Part shown: piece after piece, positions 10,306 to 22,499 of the stretch
Numbering within the stretch: the stretch's first letter is position 1
Layout: each line of letters starts with the position of its first letter
Assembly (NCBI GenBank): GCA_003427395.1
Contig: BFEA01000448.1
Span: 1,092,431 to 1,156,430, forward strand
Direction of reading: 5' to 3'
Source: Chara braunii
Lineage: Eukaryota; Streptophyta; Charophyceae; Charales; Characeae
Length of the DNA stretch: 64,000 bases
The notes under the pieces: model-generated
Databases searched by the model: none
What the model was told of the DNA's origin: nothing
Seen by the model: only the letters and a program-made list of their open reading frames with translations
Program-made: the position numbers and the translations under genes

Positions 10306-10614
10306 AGTTTTGCCTGCTATTATTGTGGTGAAGGAGGTCATACTACCACCTACTGTAAACCTCTGGAAGAGGATGTAAAAATTAGGGTGGATAAGAAGGA
10401 TACAATGAGTCATGTTTGTGACAGTTCATGGAACAAATTGGATCTCAGACATGCTAGAGGTATGCGACTTTTTGCCTTTAAACAAGAAGAAAAGATGAAG
10501 AAAAAGAAGAAGAAAAAGGTCAATGTGAGTGTTCACTTCCCCACCGGTGAATTGCTTGAAGAACTTATGCAAAAAACTAATGACCCTCTTTCATTGATTG
10601 AATTGTCTCTATAG
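10306..10614 (+). pseudogene. Gag nucleocapsid zinc knuckle and pro linker of G1
   Basis: Around 10312-10356 the translation gives a CCHC knuckle: a Cys, then CGEGGHTTTYC with His and final Cys correctly spaced. The first Cys may sit in a shifted frame. The same frame continues through KPLEEDVKIRVDKKD, a Lys-rich run (EKMKKKKKKK) and ELLEELMQKTND to a TAG at about 10612. A CX2CX4HX4C knuckle binds the element RNA. The equivalent in G2 is at 33232. Confidence 0.55.
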
Positions 10615-10687
10615 TATGTTCGATGAGGCTTCTCCAAGTGAGTTTTTGTTATGAGGGAGTTCTGCTTCTCATATTTCTTCTTAGTTA

Positions 10688-10951
10688 GTGTCATTTTTTC
10701 CTACCGAGCTTTCTTGTTCGGCCAACCTGATGTCTTTTGAAGGTGATTTACCACCAGAACTCGTCACGGAACCCAATGTGGTGATTGAAGAAGTAAGAAA
10801 TCTTCAAGCGCGTTTCACACCTCAAATGATAAAGGAAAAGAAGAGAAGAAAGGTTGAAGAGATTCTAAATGAAATTTTTGATAATCAAGAACCAAAACCT
10901 TTATCTAAAAGAATGAGCAAGGAAAAAAAAGAAAATTTATTATCAAGCTAG
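10688..10951 (+). pseudogene. Gag-pol linker of G1, interrupted by a transposon
   Basis: The frame reads LPPELVTEPNVVIEEVRNLQ and EEILNEIFDNQEPKPLSKRM. It runs straight into the left end of the E1 element at 10948; coding-like sequence resumes after 11329 with SDLEDETVITNVITKMLEE. The E1 insertion therefore postdates the coding phase of G1. Confidence 0.45.
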
Positions 10952-11190
10952 GCTACCAGTTGTCCGATGGCAGGACGTCCTGGTCGGACAGTCAGGGGGG
11001 TCCCGGACGTCCGGGCCCGGACAACTCCATTTTTAGCAATTAAAAGCACAAAAAAAGTAAAAAAAAAAAGGTTTTTATTTTTATTTTATGTTTTATTTTA
11101 AAATTGGCAGCGAATTTCGATATGATTCCAGGGCAAAAGTTATTCAGTTTATTTTTCTGTATAACATACTTTTTTTTCAGAGTTTTCTGA

Positions 11191-11224
<34 letters not shown>

Positions 11225-11321
11225 CTCGGACAGACTGCCCGGGGAGGACGTCCAACCAGTTGTCCGATCGGACAACCCCGGACGGTCAGGGGGGTCCCGG
11301 ACGTCCGATCAGGTAACCTAG
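10948..11321. mobile_element. E1: 374-bp TIR element, GTCCG arms, 8-bp TSD
   Basis: TTATCAAG at 10940-10947 is repeated at 11322-11329. The ends are CTAGGCTACC on the left and GGTAACCTAG on the right, an inverted pair with one mismatch. The left arm and the right arm (11222-11321) are dense in GTCCG/CGGAC and share two direct repeats: 13 bp (10956 and 11256) and 23 bp (10991 and 11285). The centre is AT-rich and carries the core shared with E2-E7 (AATTTCGATATGATTCCAGG, then ATAACATA). An 8-bp duplication fits the hAT superfamily. There is no coding capacity. Confidence 0.85.
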
Positions 11322-11468
11322 TTATCAAGAGTGATTTAGAGGATGAAACTGTAATTACGAATGTAATTACAAAGATGTTGGAAGAAACGGAAGTGACATT
11401 TTTTTAAGGAAGCAATGGCGTTAGCACCAAAGTTGAGAGAGTAACTTAAGAAGCTAATTGAGAAGAAA

Positions 11469-11831
11469 ATGATGCAAGTTAATAACATGGGATCAGTCTT
11501 CCCCCGCAAAGTCAACAGAACCTTATCCGGATGTAAGATGAGACTCTCAACCATGAGTTGTGGGTATTTAACTATCTATATTAATCAGGTGAAAATCCGA
11601 GCCTTAGTAAACTCTAGGACGGAAATGATATTTATCTCTCAAAGGGCTATGGAAGTCTGCGACCTGACCATTGATAGGACCTCAAAGCGAATACAAAGTA
11701 ATATTGCGAGAGAGTTCTTCGTGGCAGGGTTTGATGACAATTTGCCTATTAAGGTTGGAATGATGTCGATCGAACTATTGGGATTTGTGGTGTCCTATCT
11801 AGAACACAATTATATTCTGGACACTTCATAA
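11469..11831 (+). pseudogene. Retropepsin-like protease of G1, active site mutated
   Basis: A 120-codon frame. The expected strand-loop-strand start is present as LTIYINQVKIRALV, but the catalytic D-(S/T)-G reads N-S-R, followed by TEMIFISQRAME. The C-terminal LLGFVVSYLEHNYILDTS stands where (I/L)LG usually closes the fold. Both substitutions in the triad are explained by single G-to-A changes. The enzyme would cleave the gag-pol polyprotein; this copy must be inactive. Compare the intact D-T-G in G2 at 34109. Confidence 0.6.
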
Positions 11832-12048
11832 GAAGAACAAAATACAAGCTCAAGAGGGTAAAGAAGAATCCAGTAGCAGTTTTGATGAATTTTTTTTTTT
11901 AACGAAGTACCAGATAAAGAAAGGGGAATTATTAAAGCACTACAGGAATCTACAAAATTGGGAAATACAGTCACAGAAAAATGTTTGACACAATGAAGAT
12001 ATGTTCAAATCAGTTTATCTCGCCTAAAGAAAAAAATATATCTTCAAA

Positions 12049-12720
12049 ATGTATCAAGAGTTCTCTGGTGTATTATCATTTAACGATGAAGAGAGAGGAC
12101 GGTTGAATGTGGATATGATTACGATGACAAAAAATTTGACAGTTGATTATATTTCATGGAATGACAGACCAACCAAGTACGCCCTGAAGGAAGAAGCTAA
12201 GGTAGTATATCTTGATAAGAAAATTGTATCCAATGTTGTTGAACATGCCGATGGACCGTATGCTAACCACTGGTTTTGTTTTTGAAAACCGAGGTGGACC
12301 GAGATGGATACAAAATTTTCAGAAGCTCAATTCGGTGACGGTACGTGATGCAGGTAGTATCCCTAATGCCGATCTCTTTTCTTAATCCTTTGTTTGACAA
12401 TGCATTTATTCTTTAACTGACTTATATTCGGGTTATGATCAATTTCTCATTGATCCAACTAGCCGACCGATGATTGTTATGCACACGCCAAGAAAGTGCA
12501 TTCTGATGTGCGTGGTGTCTGAGGGTTGGACCAATGGTGTGGCAGTAGTTCAAAGGAAAATTATCCAAAGCATGCATAATATTTATCCTGAGATAATCAA
12601 CCCCTATTGATGATAACCCTGTGAAAGAACTCGTGGTAAGAGATGAGACTTTGATCGCTGATGGAGTCATAAAGTTTGTTTGGGAATGTGCTAAAGGAGT
12701 AAAGTTGATGGAGTCATAAA
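12049..12720 (+). pseudogene. Reverse transcriptase fingers/palm of G1, decayed
   Basis: The 78-codon start holds the RT entry FNDEERGRLNVDMITM and, further on, GPYANHWFCF. In the next frames DLYSGYDQFLIDP, RPMIVMHTPR and EGWTNGVAVVQR are the conserved palm blocks. The catalytic YxDD lies near 12602-12615 but is thrown out of frame by a small deletion, giving consecutive stops. Stops also lie at about 12380-12420. G2 35800-36180 is the better-preserved equivalent. Confidence 0.6.
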
Positions 12721-12759
12721 TATAATCCGACTGCAAGTGAACCAAAGTCCCTTCTTTTT

Positions 12760-13497
12760 CAAGCAGAGGTAACCATCTTGGGTTTTAGATGTTTCTTCAA
12801 AGGTAGGAGTCCTAACCCTAAAAAAATAGGCAAGATTTTGAACTGGTCTCTGCCCCCCAAACGAGTGACAGACGTCAAAAGTTTTTTGGTTGTCTGTGGA
12901 TTCTGAAGAATTTTTATTCCTCATTTTGCTATCTTTGCAGAGCCTTTAAGAGAGATGGTTAGACAAAACGTTGATTTATCATGGACTGAGAAAAAACAGA
13001 TTGCTGCAGAAACTTTATAAGAAAAATTAAAAGATGGAGATGTAGTGTTGGGGGTGTCTTTCTACGATGACGAGGAGGGAAGACCCTTCATCATCGAGGC
13101 AGATGGATGACCAGTAGCTCTTGGTGGTGTGCTTATTCAGCAAGATGAAAATGAGAAAGAGAAACCTCTGAGATTTTAAAGTAGAACTCTTAATTCAACA
13201 GAAAAAAATTATACCCAGTTCATAAAAGAGTTACCGACAATCATCCACTGTCTTAGGTGTTTCAAACACTATGTACTTTGAAGGAGATTCATCCTGAGGA
13301 TTGATGCATCTGCTGTGATTGGTGCTATTATAAACATCAACAAGTAGATTCAACAGTAAGCAAATGGATTGTCTTTATTTGAACTTTTGATTTTAAACTG
13401 GAAAAGATTCTCACTGAAAAAAATCGGGCAAATGACCTAAGTCCAATTGAATGGAGGAAAGATGAAGACGAAGATCTCAATGGGATAATAAAAGAAT
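12760..13497 (+). pseudogene. RT connection and RNase H of G1
   Basis: The frame carries VTILGFRCFFKG, the FLVVCGF..FIPHFA connection, then LREMVRQNVDLSW. RNase H follows with FIIEADG, a stop (TGA), PVALGGVLIQ, a second stop (TAA), SRTLNSTEKNYTQF and LPTIIHCLRCF. Both stops replace codons that are sense in the G2 copy. RNase H would remove the RNA template during reverse transcription. Not functional. Confidence 0.6.
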
Positions 13498-14690
13498 TTG
13501 CCTGTGTTGATATCGTGGTCGTCCATGAGACAGGAGAAAATTATGGGTCAAAGAATGTGTAAAAACACTGAAAAAAAAGAAGAAGAGATATCATTTACCT
13601 TTGAAGAATATGGTGGAAGTAACCAAGATATTGGAAAGAAGATGGAAAGAGAACGATTAAAGAAATATTACTGCAAAAATTCAAAAAAAAAAATCAGATT
13701 AAAGAGAGGTCACATTTTCGTGGATGCAAGGGAGGTTTACCTCCACTGAGACTTGTCTATGGGAAAGAGAGACGACTAGAAATAATTATTTTCCTACATG
13801 AGGGGTGTGTTAGTGGTTATAGAGTTGCAAAAACAACCTACTCTAAGACAGTTGAACTTTATTTCTGACCTACAAGAAAGAGATGATTTACAGATTCTGT
13901 AAGTCTTGTGTATTATGTTAGAAGAGGTCTACAACAAAGATGATTGAACTCTTATTTTCCACTATCCTAGTAAGACCAGGCAGCCAAGTCCACTTGCATC
14001 ACATCACTATGCCTCTAGGTAAAGGTGGTATGAGATACATACTGAATATGAGAGAAATTGTTCTTGGATACATTGAAGCAAAGACTCTGAAGAGGAAGAC
14101 AATCGAACAAGTGGCTGACTGGATAGAGGAAGTCTATCTTAGGTATCCCTTCATCAGAGAGTTTGTCTCAGACAGAAGATCTGAGTTCAGGAATGAGATT
14201 GTAAGGAGAACCACTCTCATACTATGTGTTAGGATTCGATATGTAACTACTTATCATCCTCAAGCAAATGCACTGGTTAAAAGAGGTCACAAAAATTTGG
14301 AAGATTCATTAGCTAAATGGTGTGAAGGAAACCTTAGAAACTAGTCAAAAGTACTTACAGTTGCGGCTTACGCTGACAACATCACTATCAAGAAAACCAT
14401 TGGTTATGCTTCATTCACATTGTGGTATGGTCAGTATGTTACTCTGCCTATTGAGAGTATAATCAAGACATGGTCAAGTCAAGAGAGTGATAAATGATAC
14501 TCCATTTCAGAACTTCTTCGGATCAGAATGAGGCAGATATCAAAGGTTGATAAGATAGTGATGGATGCTTCACAAAGAATGACAACCAGCAAATTGTCAG
14601 ATCAAGAGAGATGGAACAAGAAGAAATATATAAGGAAAGAGAGACTAAAGATCGGTGGCGCTGTTTTCCTATTCGACAATTCCCTTGAGA
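13498..14690 (+). pseudogene. Integrase of G1, two catalytic acids lost
   Basis: The best frame is 13940-14344. The D,D-35-E core is recognisable: the second Asp is in FVSDRRSEF, 36 residues before the position of the Glu, which is Lys here (NALVKRGHK). The first Asp region reads HHITMPLGKGG, with His where the Asp is expected. The C-terminal part continues after a stop as ADNITIKKTIGY, then TLWYGQYVTLPIES to about 14470, and degenerates by 14690. The N-terminal HHCC finger should lie at 13740-13920 but is unreadable. The enzyme would insert element cDNA into host DNA; this copy is dead. Confidence 0.6.
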
Positions 14691-15780
14691 CGCAATGAAC
14701 TAAACGATTGGAGCCCAGATGACTCAGTCCCTACATAATTATAGTAAAGTCGATGAGATATCAGAGATGGATGGTTCAAGAGTTCGTGATATGGTGTCAG
14801 GATCAAGGCTTTGTAAGTTTATTTTCAGAGACTCTGACCTGGTCCCTATAATGATCACAAGGAAAGGAAATAAGTGACAGTCATCAAGTAGGAGAACTGT
14901 TTCAGAAAGCTGAGAGAAGTATAGTGAAACAGAGAGGCGCTGCAAAGATAAAAACTTTAACAGACTTAGACTATTCTTGCATTGTCAATTCAATATGTCA
15001 ATTTCAACATGTAAAATTCGGACACGAGAGGTATAAGAATTTTTTTTCAAATGATCGGTATTCATTTCTGCATTTGAATTTATTTTATTATTTCTATACG
15101 TAACAAAGATAATAAGATCAAAGTGTCATGAATACTGGGCCGCAATCGATCCACGAGCATCAGATATCTGAGTATGGGACAACTGTGAGGAGACGTTGTA
15201 GTGATGTTAAGTTAAAAGAACTTGTGGTTGTGGCACATCAATGAGTAACCAATATCAATCTCGTGATGAAAAGAAAATCTGATGGACATAAAGAAGTTCA
15301 GCTCTATCTGACTAGAGAATTGTCAGTAGAGGGACTTCGTGTCTTTTGACTAAGTTGTCTGTCTAAGAGAGCTATCATGAAGATGGGCATAAAGGAGTTC
15401 AACCTTGATTGATCACAGAGATGTCAACATAGGGACTTCGTGTTTCTTGACTAAGTTGCCTATATTCTGTCCTAGATGAGGGAAGAGATCTCTCTCGGGT
15501 CAGTATCTCTATACTTCCTTGAGGTTTACGGAAGGTCTCTTGGGAGTATTCTCAGATGAGGGAAGGGACCTCTTCGAGGTCAGCACTTTGTATTTCCTGA
15601 GACTAAAGTGAGGTCTCTAGGAAGTGCATTGTCGGTTGTGACTTGTTGTTGTTCAGTGCCTCTTGAGACTGAAGGGACGTCTCTTGAGAAATGTCTGTTT
15701 TGTTTTCTGGCGCATGGGTTGTCTGTTTGTGGGCTTAGGATATTTATTTGACTGTCTGTGCCTCGGATTTCTTCTTTAAC
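14691..15780. repeat. Post-integrase region of G1 with two internal duplications
   Basis: No gene. Two imperfect tandem duplications are visible. One contains GGGACTTCGTGT..TTGACTAAGTTG (near 15333 and 15432). The other contains GATGAGGGAAG.GA(T/C)CTCT (near 15476 and 15555). I looked for a copy of the 5106-6435 block here, as a 3' LTR, and did not see one. Confidence 0.45.
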
Positions 15781-18220
15781 CTAAGGCGCATTGATTGTCG
15801 AGGCTAGCCATAGCCTTACCGCAATAGGTTGCAATTTGGTGGCGTCGGCAGCTCCCCGACGCGAGTGTCGAATTCCGTAGTTGATTGAGGCTAAGACTCC
15901 GGGAGTCTGGCGTGTGAGGTCAAAAGAGGTCAGTTGGAACCCTACCGTAGTGAGAGGATGTAATCCAGTGAGGTTCGCCATAGCCTGGAACAGTGGTTAG
16001 ACCGGGTCCTACGTTCAAAAATCTGGACGGGGCAGCCAGCGCCCTAAGCCAAAAGCTGGTGGGTGAGCCGGTACCCGCCCGCAGTGGTCAAATCCGGGTA
16101 CAGGACAGTTTGACTGACGGGAAGTCTAATGTCATAGGGTGACCAGACCCGCTCTAGTCTGGGTGTCCTGACATGAGGTGCGCCAAAGGGTCGCCACACT
16201 CGAGTAGTGGATATGGAGGTTCTGACCTGGAGGCAGGTTAAAGGGGTTGTCAAGACAAATGGTCTGACTAGTCATGGCCTGAGGCGGGCCGAATAAGGGT
16301 TGTCAGGCTGACGGGAGGTCTGCACACCCCCGACCAGTGGTAGGCCAAAACCAGGGCAATCAATAACTCTTGGGTATGAAGAACTTCGTTGTTTTGCAGG
16401 TTTATGCAGGTCCGTCTGAACTCTCAGGCTAGGGAAAAATAAAGGGGTCTGGAATCCCCTTATGTTTGTCCGAACAATTGAAAACACTCCTCGCTCGGAC
16501 CAGAGAAAGAGAACGAGGTTTGGCATCCCCTCCTGTTGCTTGAGAAGTTGAGAAGACATCTCACTCAGACCAAAAAGAAGGAAAAGGGTTCGGTATGCCT
16601 TACCCCTGATACTGCAGACAATTAGTGCTCACGCTGCTAACACCTGATTGACAATATCCCAAAGACCACTATCAAAAGTGTCAGACGAGGTAACCTCTTC
16701 ACTGTAAAAACTCAAAGATAGATTGGGGTTCAAGGTGCCGAGAGGTCAAAGTCAACAACGGATGAGAAAACTGAGACATAATCCTTCTTAAATTTTAATT
16801 GGTGGCCGTCAGAGTGGTTTGGTTTACGAAGAGTCTTCATCCCTAGCCTCAAGGTATTCGAATGCTTAAGGTAGGGACACTATGAAGTATGAAACGAGAA
16901 GAGCGATTAATAAAAAAAAAGTCGAAAAAATTCAGGGAAAGAGGTCATATTTACACACGAAATAGAAGATAGTCATGAACTCAGTCTGAAGGAGCGCAAG
17001 AAGAAAGAAAATGCCGAAGAGAGGGCAATTGCTAAGATGGGAATGAGAAGAGGCGGAGCACGCAACAGAGGAAGGCGATACTGATACTAGAGCTTTGTTG
17101 GTCGAGGGAGTGACTGAAACTCTTGGGGAGTACGAAGGGGGGGAAGTGTTGGGTGCGCCGTAGCGCGCATCAAATTTCTCCTGGCAATACTCCATCCTCG
17201 TTGGGGATGGAGTCCTCTCGTACCAGCTGGAAGAAAGGGCGCAGACGTAGGGCCTTGTGTGGACGCCATACCCTAGTATTTCCTCCTCCTTTGAGTTGTA
17301 CTCACACAGTGCACGAGCTGGTGGATTTCATGGGCCTTACCACCTCTTCCCCTTCCCTGACTTCGACGTGCCTCAAACATGGCGCGAGATGGAGTCCCAA
17401 AAGAAACACCGTAAAGCACAGAGGACCGCACTAGGAGGTGGTAGTGCGGGATGCATAGAAAGATAGCACGGTGGAGAAAGAGGAGTGCGCTAATGCAAGT
17501 CCGCTATGAGAGTTTCGTCGCACAATGGTTGTGAAGAATACGTGAGAGCACCACTGATTTTACTATCTTACACTAACCATCTACTTCGTTTAGCCCAGCG
17601 AGGACGCTGGGCGGGGGTTTGGTATCATGTCGGAGGGCGAGGTGTCCGGGCCCTCTACAACGTACCATACATCCGTTCACTCACCGTTGCGTACGAGACA
17701 TCTGCTCACTCACCGCTGTGTTTGGGATGCCCACCCACATACCTTCGCTGCAAACCCGATACCAGTCCACAGGGTCATGCAGAATCAGCCCGGATACTGG
17801 GCTTCCCAGTGGTACCACGTAGGCTCGGCGCCCTGCCTTACAACGAAGACATCTGTAGCTGAAGTGACTGTCGGGTTTGCCTAGAGGCGTGATAGAAAAA
17901 AGGGTAGCATGGTCTATTCAACCGCGCGTCGGGCCCCGATGGTCGTGATCTGGGCTAGTTGCAGGGGTGTGATAGCGACAGTCGGCACGGTCTTGTCAAC
18001 CGAGCACCAGACTCTTGTAGTTGGGTTATAGGGTAGGTGCAAAGGTGACGGTCACCGTTAGAAAAAGAAAGAAAAATGCAAAAGAAAGGGAAGGGGAAAA
18101 GGTTGAGTGTTGGACTTTGGATCCGTGCCTAGATTTTGATCGTTGTCCTATCGCCTCGGGGTTTGATGGTTTGGTGAGGCCGAGGCGCAAGAGAGGTTTG
18201 AAGCATCATCTCCCTTTTTC

Positions 18221-18274
<54 letters not shown>

Positions 18275-18934
18275 AGTTAGTACCACTGTTATTAGCGATC
18301 TTCTGAGTTTTATCCCCCTCTGTCGTTCTGGCGGGAGGAGGGGGCGAACGGTCTATTTCCGAAGCCGGCAATAGTTTATGGGTGGCTTAGTCTGCCCGAT
18401 CTTCCCGCTTCAGTCGTCGTAAGCTTGACAGGTGGGGAGCAGTGACTGTCATGTCCACAAAATGGGAGCACCCGCGGCCCCGTCGGTAGGAGGCCATGAG
18501 TCCCTCCTTGCCATCGGACACGGGTACCTATCAAGAGTAGTTTGTAGGTCTCTTTTGAGAGAAGGAGAATAGACGCCTGTATCATGTTATGGGATTGTCG
18601 CATCGAGCTTTCATGTCACTTCATGCTAGAGGCAGCAGTTGGAATTTAGCCTGCGTTTTCCTTCCTTTAATTTTGAATTTGCCCTACTATTCTCTTTTGA
18701 AAAACGAGTTTCTTTAAATATAAAAACAGAAAGGATGTTTGAATCCCTCGTTTAGAGCGCTGGGGTCGAGGTGCTGTGGTAGTATAAAAAGCTATGAATC
18801 CCCCCCAGGGGCGGCCAAGAGTGGTGAAGTTCACGGCTTTGGCCAGGTCCGCGACCCCGCCGATGTGTTCGCGTGGTCGTGCGGCCTTGAGGCCGCATGG
18901 CGGCCAGTGGGAAGGGGGGTTGGGGATTTGGGAA
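15781..18934. other. Non-coding stretch with scattered perfect hairpins
   Basis: No supportable gene. Several short perfect inverted repeats occur: GCGTCGG/CCGACGC (15842, 15856), GCCCAGCG/CGCTGGGC (17593-17612, loop AGGA) and AGCGCCA/TGGCGCT just before 18955. A 70-codon frame at 17257-17466 and a 118-codon frame at 17506-17862 have no motif. This leads into the X1 repeat and may be part of it. Confidence 0.4.
18222..18273. repeat. (ATT)n microsatellite
   Basis: About 17 ATT units. Shorter ATT runs sit at about 43930-43955 and 50450-50475, in the early parts of X2 and X3. Confidence 0.95.
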
Positions 18935-18958
18935 GCGCCATGGGTTGGCGCTGTCGGT

Positions 18959-18984
18959 GCGGATACCCTTACAAGGGTATCCGC
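18959..18984. repeat. Perfect 12-bp-stem hairpin in X1
   Basis: GCGGATACCCTT pairs exactly with AAGGGTATCCGC across a 2-base loop. The X2 equivalent near 43315-43345 has lost several pairs. Other perfect hairpins in X1 are at 19156-19173 (GTCGGCA/TGCCGAC), 21115-21143 (GATGGCCAAA/TTTGGCCATC), 22120-22137 (GACTAGG/CCTAGTC), 23089-23107 (CTGTTATCA/TGATAACAG) and 23859-23874 (CGACACT/AGTGTCG). Confidence 0.9.
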
Positions 18985-20619
18985 CCTGGTTTTTGTAGAC
19001 GACAGGAATAATTTGGTTTGAAGTTCTAAGTATACCGCGAGAGGCACGGCAGTGTCTGCGGTTTACGTTGACTGGATGGTTGACAAGAATAAAGAGTGTG
19101 TGGGCGCGCAGATTTGAGGCTCGTGTGATCTTTTTTTTAATTAATGGTTGTGAAAGTCGGCATAGTTGCCGACCAGATTTTTGTTTTTCTGATTAAGATA
19201 GGATTAAAAGGATTATGTCTCGTGATTGGTGCGCTTGCCGGTGACCTGTGCGTACGTGCGGAGGACGGTATCGACAACAAGGTGGTTCTGAAAGTATTTC
19301 GGTAGGTCTGCACGTCGCGCAGTGTTTGTTTATTTGAGTGTCCGACAGAATTAGACCCAACCTTGGGCCTAGCGCTAACAGGATATGACGCCAGACTTTA
19401 TGGCCGTCCCGACAGTCGGGGACCTTGAGTGCGTGCCTCGTCTGATGGGCCCGTGTGTTGAGATGTCGGCGAAAGTCCGCTATCACACCACTGTTGGGAA
19501 TATGGCGCGGTCAAGGCTCGGGTTTGTAGTTGCACTTGAGGCAAAGAGGCCGGTAATGCAGGATGTATATAACCCACATTTCGGATTCGGTAGGGCCGCG
19601 CGGAGGTATGGCGGTCGGAAGAAAAGAGGAGGAAGGAGCTCGTCCCGCCCGTTTCTGAGGGATATCGAGCAAGCCAAGAGCCGAACCCGGGGTTTTCAAC
19701 CCGGGCGAGCTGGTTGGTAGCAGTAGTTTGAGGGGTAGGTTAGTAGGATGGGAGTTAGAAAGGAAAGTGGCTGCGTGGAGAGTNTCGAGGAGAGTGGAGA
19801 TGGCGGGTGAAAGTTAGTCGGTTTGACTAGTTGCTCAGGAGGAATCAAGTGAGGGGAGTGGTACTTTGGGGTTCTGATGACGGGCGAATCCGGTGCTAAA
19901 CCCAGATTTTAGGATCGGTGGGTGACGTTAGTGTGGCAGGTATTAGAGGCTGCGCCCGGGGGAGAGTTTCGGGAAAGAACTGTATTTGTCCGCATATAGG
20001 GGAAGGCTCATTCCCGTTTTTTCTATGTTAGAAGGAGCGGACTGTGGCCTATCGTGATGTGCTTCAGCCCAGTACTACAACCACTTCCGTTGAGCTCGTC
20101 GTGATTGAGGATTACTCGCCATCGAGAACGTGCTCGCTCTGCTATTGCTGGCTTCTGACCAAGTTCGGCATCAGCGTTTTCGGCGCTCACCTATGTGTGG
20201 GAATGCGGACTGATCATCGAGGTCGGGCAATCCGGGCTTGGTCAAGTGAACTTGCTGCTCCTGACTATAGTACGCCCGCCTGGTGGTGTTGATCTTGGCA
20301 TTTGCATTTGGTCATCATGGACCACGGTGGGGGTCATCGTGATCACCACCAGTGCCGTACTTTTAATTCCGACTGTGACTGTAGCTCAGTCTCTTCGTCT
20401 TAGTTATGATTGTGGCCTGTATCAATAACGCTTGGATATACAAAGCCATATAGGCGGTCTGATACATCTGGGAGAAGGGAAGAGGAGTCGAGGCACATAC
20501 CTGGTTCTTACGGCGGTCTACGGGGACGGTAGCATGTGACCTGGGTGTTCTGCGGTATTGTTAGCCTGCAGAATCGGCATCTGCAGGCGGTGTGACTGCT
20601 ATGGTTGGGGGTAACTCCG

Positions 20620-20960
20620 CGAAGGAAGGTTGTTGTTGTTATTGTTGTTGTCGCTGGCTGTTGTTGAGTATTGTCGGCTGCTACTAACTGTTGTCGGTTG
20701 CTGCTGGCCACATCTGTGTATTGCAGCTGTTGCTATGGTTGACTGCGCGCGAGCCATTGCCTGTTGTTGGTTGCCGTGTACTGCGCGCATACTGCTGCTG
20801 CTGTCTGCTGCGTCTGGACACGGACTACCACTCCTACTGGCTACCGCATATTGTGCACAAGCTGCTGCGGCTGAGGGCTGGCCACGGACTGCTACTGTTG
20901 CTGTTGGCCACCGCTGGTGACTGCTGCTATTGCCATTGACCGCCACTGAGTACTGCTGCT
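20620..20960. repeat. Degenerate TTG/CTG trinucleotide-rich tract in X1
   Basis: Dominated by GTTGTT, GCTGCT and CTGTTG words. It gives Leu/Ala-rich or Gln/Ser-rich frames on the two strands that are not evidence of genes. X2 46290-46450 is a weaker version in the same relative position. Confidence 0.7.
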
Positions 20961-21669
20961 GCGTTTAAAGACGGATATAGGCTGTGGTGCAGCAACGATT
21001 GGACTAAATGGAGGTGGTGGGATTCAGAGGAATGATCAGACTGGACAAGTAGGGGGTTAGTGCTGCGGATTGGGAGGTCGTCAGGTGATTGATTTCGGCA
21101 GTTTAACTTCAGAAGATGGCCAAACTACTACTATTTGGCCATCATTGCGGGGCCCTCAGGCGAGTAAAGGTATCAAGGCCCTCTCCTGAGAGTTGAGTTT
21201 GTCCCTCTCTTATATCTCGAGCGTCTGAAACCCCTTATCTTTTACCCTTCTTACTCTTAAGTCTAGTCTCGATCTGAGAGGAAGGCGGCAGGCGGGATTG
21301 CAACCCGTAGGACCGCAGCAAGACTCTTTGGGGAGTCAGCCCACCGATTGTGGGAGCTCTGTCGGAACTCAGGAGGAGTTATGGAGGCAGGGAACTGAGA
21401 GGTAACTATTGCCTTCTCTCCATAAACCCAGTTATAGCCCCTATCTGTATTCCTTGCTATGTTTTGACTGAGTATGTTGCCTGTCTCCCTATTTTGACTT
21501 TCAGTTTGCATTTTAGGACACAATCCAGACTAAGTAAAGAAATATGTGTGTGAAATCAGTTTCAGCTTTGTTGTTTGACTAAAAGCAGATTGTGGGGTTG
21601 CATCTGGGGGAAGGCTGGGAGGAAGGCAGTATTGCCTGAGTAAGGCTGAGTTTGACTGGGTCAACCAAG

Positions 21670-22235
21670 GCTGGGCCAGTTCCATAAGTTTGGGAAGACT
21701 TAGTGCTGTGTTTGTTTTTGGATTGTGTGGAGAGTCAATCAAATCCCTAAGTTTGGGTAGTCTGGCTGCTCTGACTTGCGAGGGTTGCTTGTGGTTGACT
21801 TTTCAGGAGCCAGTCAAATCCATAACTTTGGGTGGTCTTGGTCCAACACCTCGCACATGTTGAAACCAGAAGGATACAATTTGGCTATATTTTACTTCTA
21901 TATTATCTATGAACAGGCTAGTCAGACAAGGTTCCATAAGTTTGGGTGGTCTGACCATAGCTTATCACCAACTGAAGAGAGTACTAATTAAGAATAAACT
22001 TTTGGTATGAAGGGGCAGACTGAGTCTTCAGCTGAAGATGATCGGCTCAGTTATATGCTACCTCAAAAGACTAAATGCAAATAATTATATAAAGTCTAGA
22101 TATTTAAATAGTTCACGGCGACTAGGGTGGCCTAGTCATATGCTCAAAGAAGAGAAAAGTTGTTGTGCCCTGTGTTTGTGTATACTCCATGGCTGAGCTA
22201 GACATGTTCCATAAGTTTGAGTGGTCTAGCTTTAT
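21670..22235. repeat. X1 cluster of stem-loops sharing a CCATAAGTTTGGGTGG loop
   Basis: The word TTCCATAAGTTTGGGTGGTCTG or close variants occurs at 21680, 21750, 21820, 21931 and 22206. At two sites it is the loop of a perfect stem: GTCAGAC/GTCTGAC (21921-21927 and 21949-21955) and AGCTAGAC/GTCTAGCT (22196-22203 and 22224-22231). The stems differ and the loop is nearly constant. Flanking sequence is shared with X2 and X3, whose loops are different. Confidence 0.75.
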
Positions 22236-22499
22236 GCCTTATGTAAGCTGGGTATAAAGGGGATAAATCATTGAAAGACTATGAACTATTACTCTGGGAT
22301 GGTGAGACTACTTACCTTTGTGGCTTGGCCTGCATGTGACTGAGTGAGACTACTACTTAGTCTGAGTTTCAGGTTAATAGGTAGTTGCTTTAGTTGCTCG
22401 CCACGTGCTAGAGCCATAGGAGTTAGTTTCAATTCCTGCATTTTTTGAGTTAGCTTTATTTTACTTACGTCGATTTCTGCATTTGCTGGGATCTTTTGT

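Noticed and set aside
14691-15780. 3' LTR of G1
   Set aside because: I saw no match to the 5106-6435 block there or after G2 integrase.
17257-17862. Frames of 69-118 codons in 17.2-17.9 kb
   Set aside because: No domain, overlapping open frames on the same strand, and hairpins inside; not enough for a gene call.
21390-21520. Exon-intron structure (GAG-GTAACT, TTTCAG) in X1
   Set aside because: A GTA donor-like word is kept in the three copies, but the acceptor-like site is not, and no coding frame is linked to it.
21670-22235. CRISPR-like reading of the repeated loop words in X1
   Set aside because: Spacing is irregular, the flanking stems pair, and the flanks are conserved in X2 and X3, so these are stem-loops and not repeat-spacer units.
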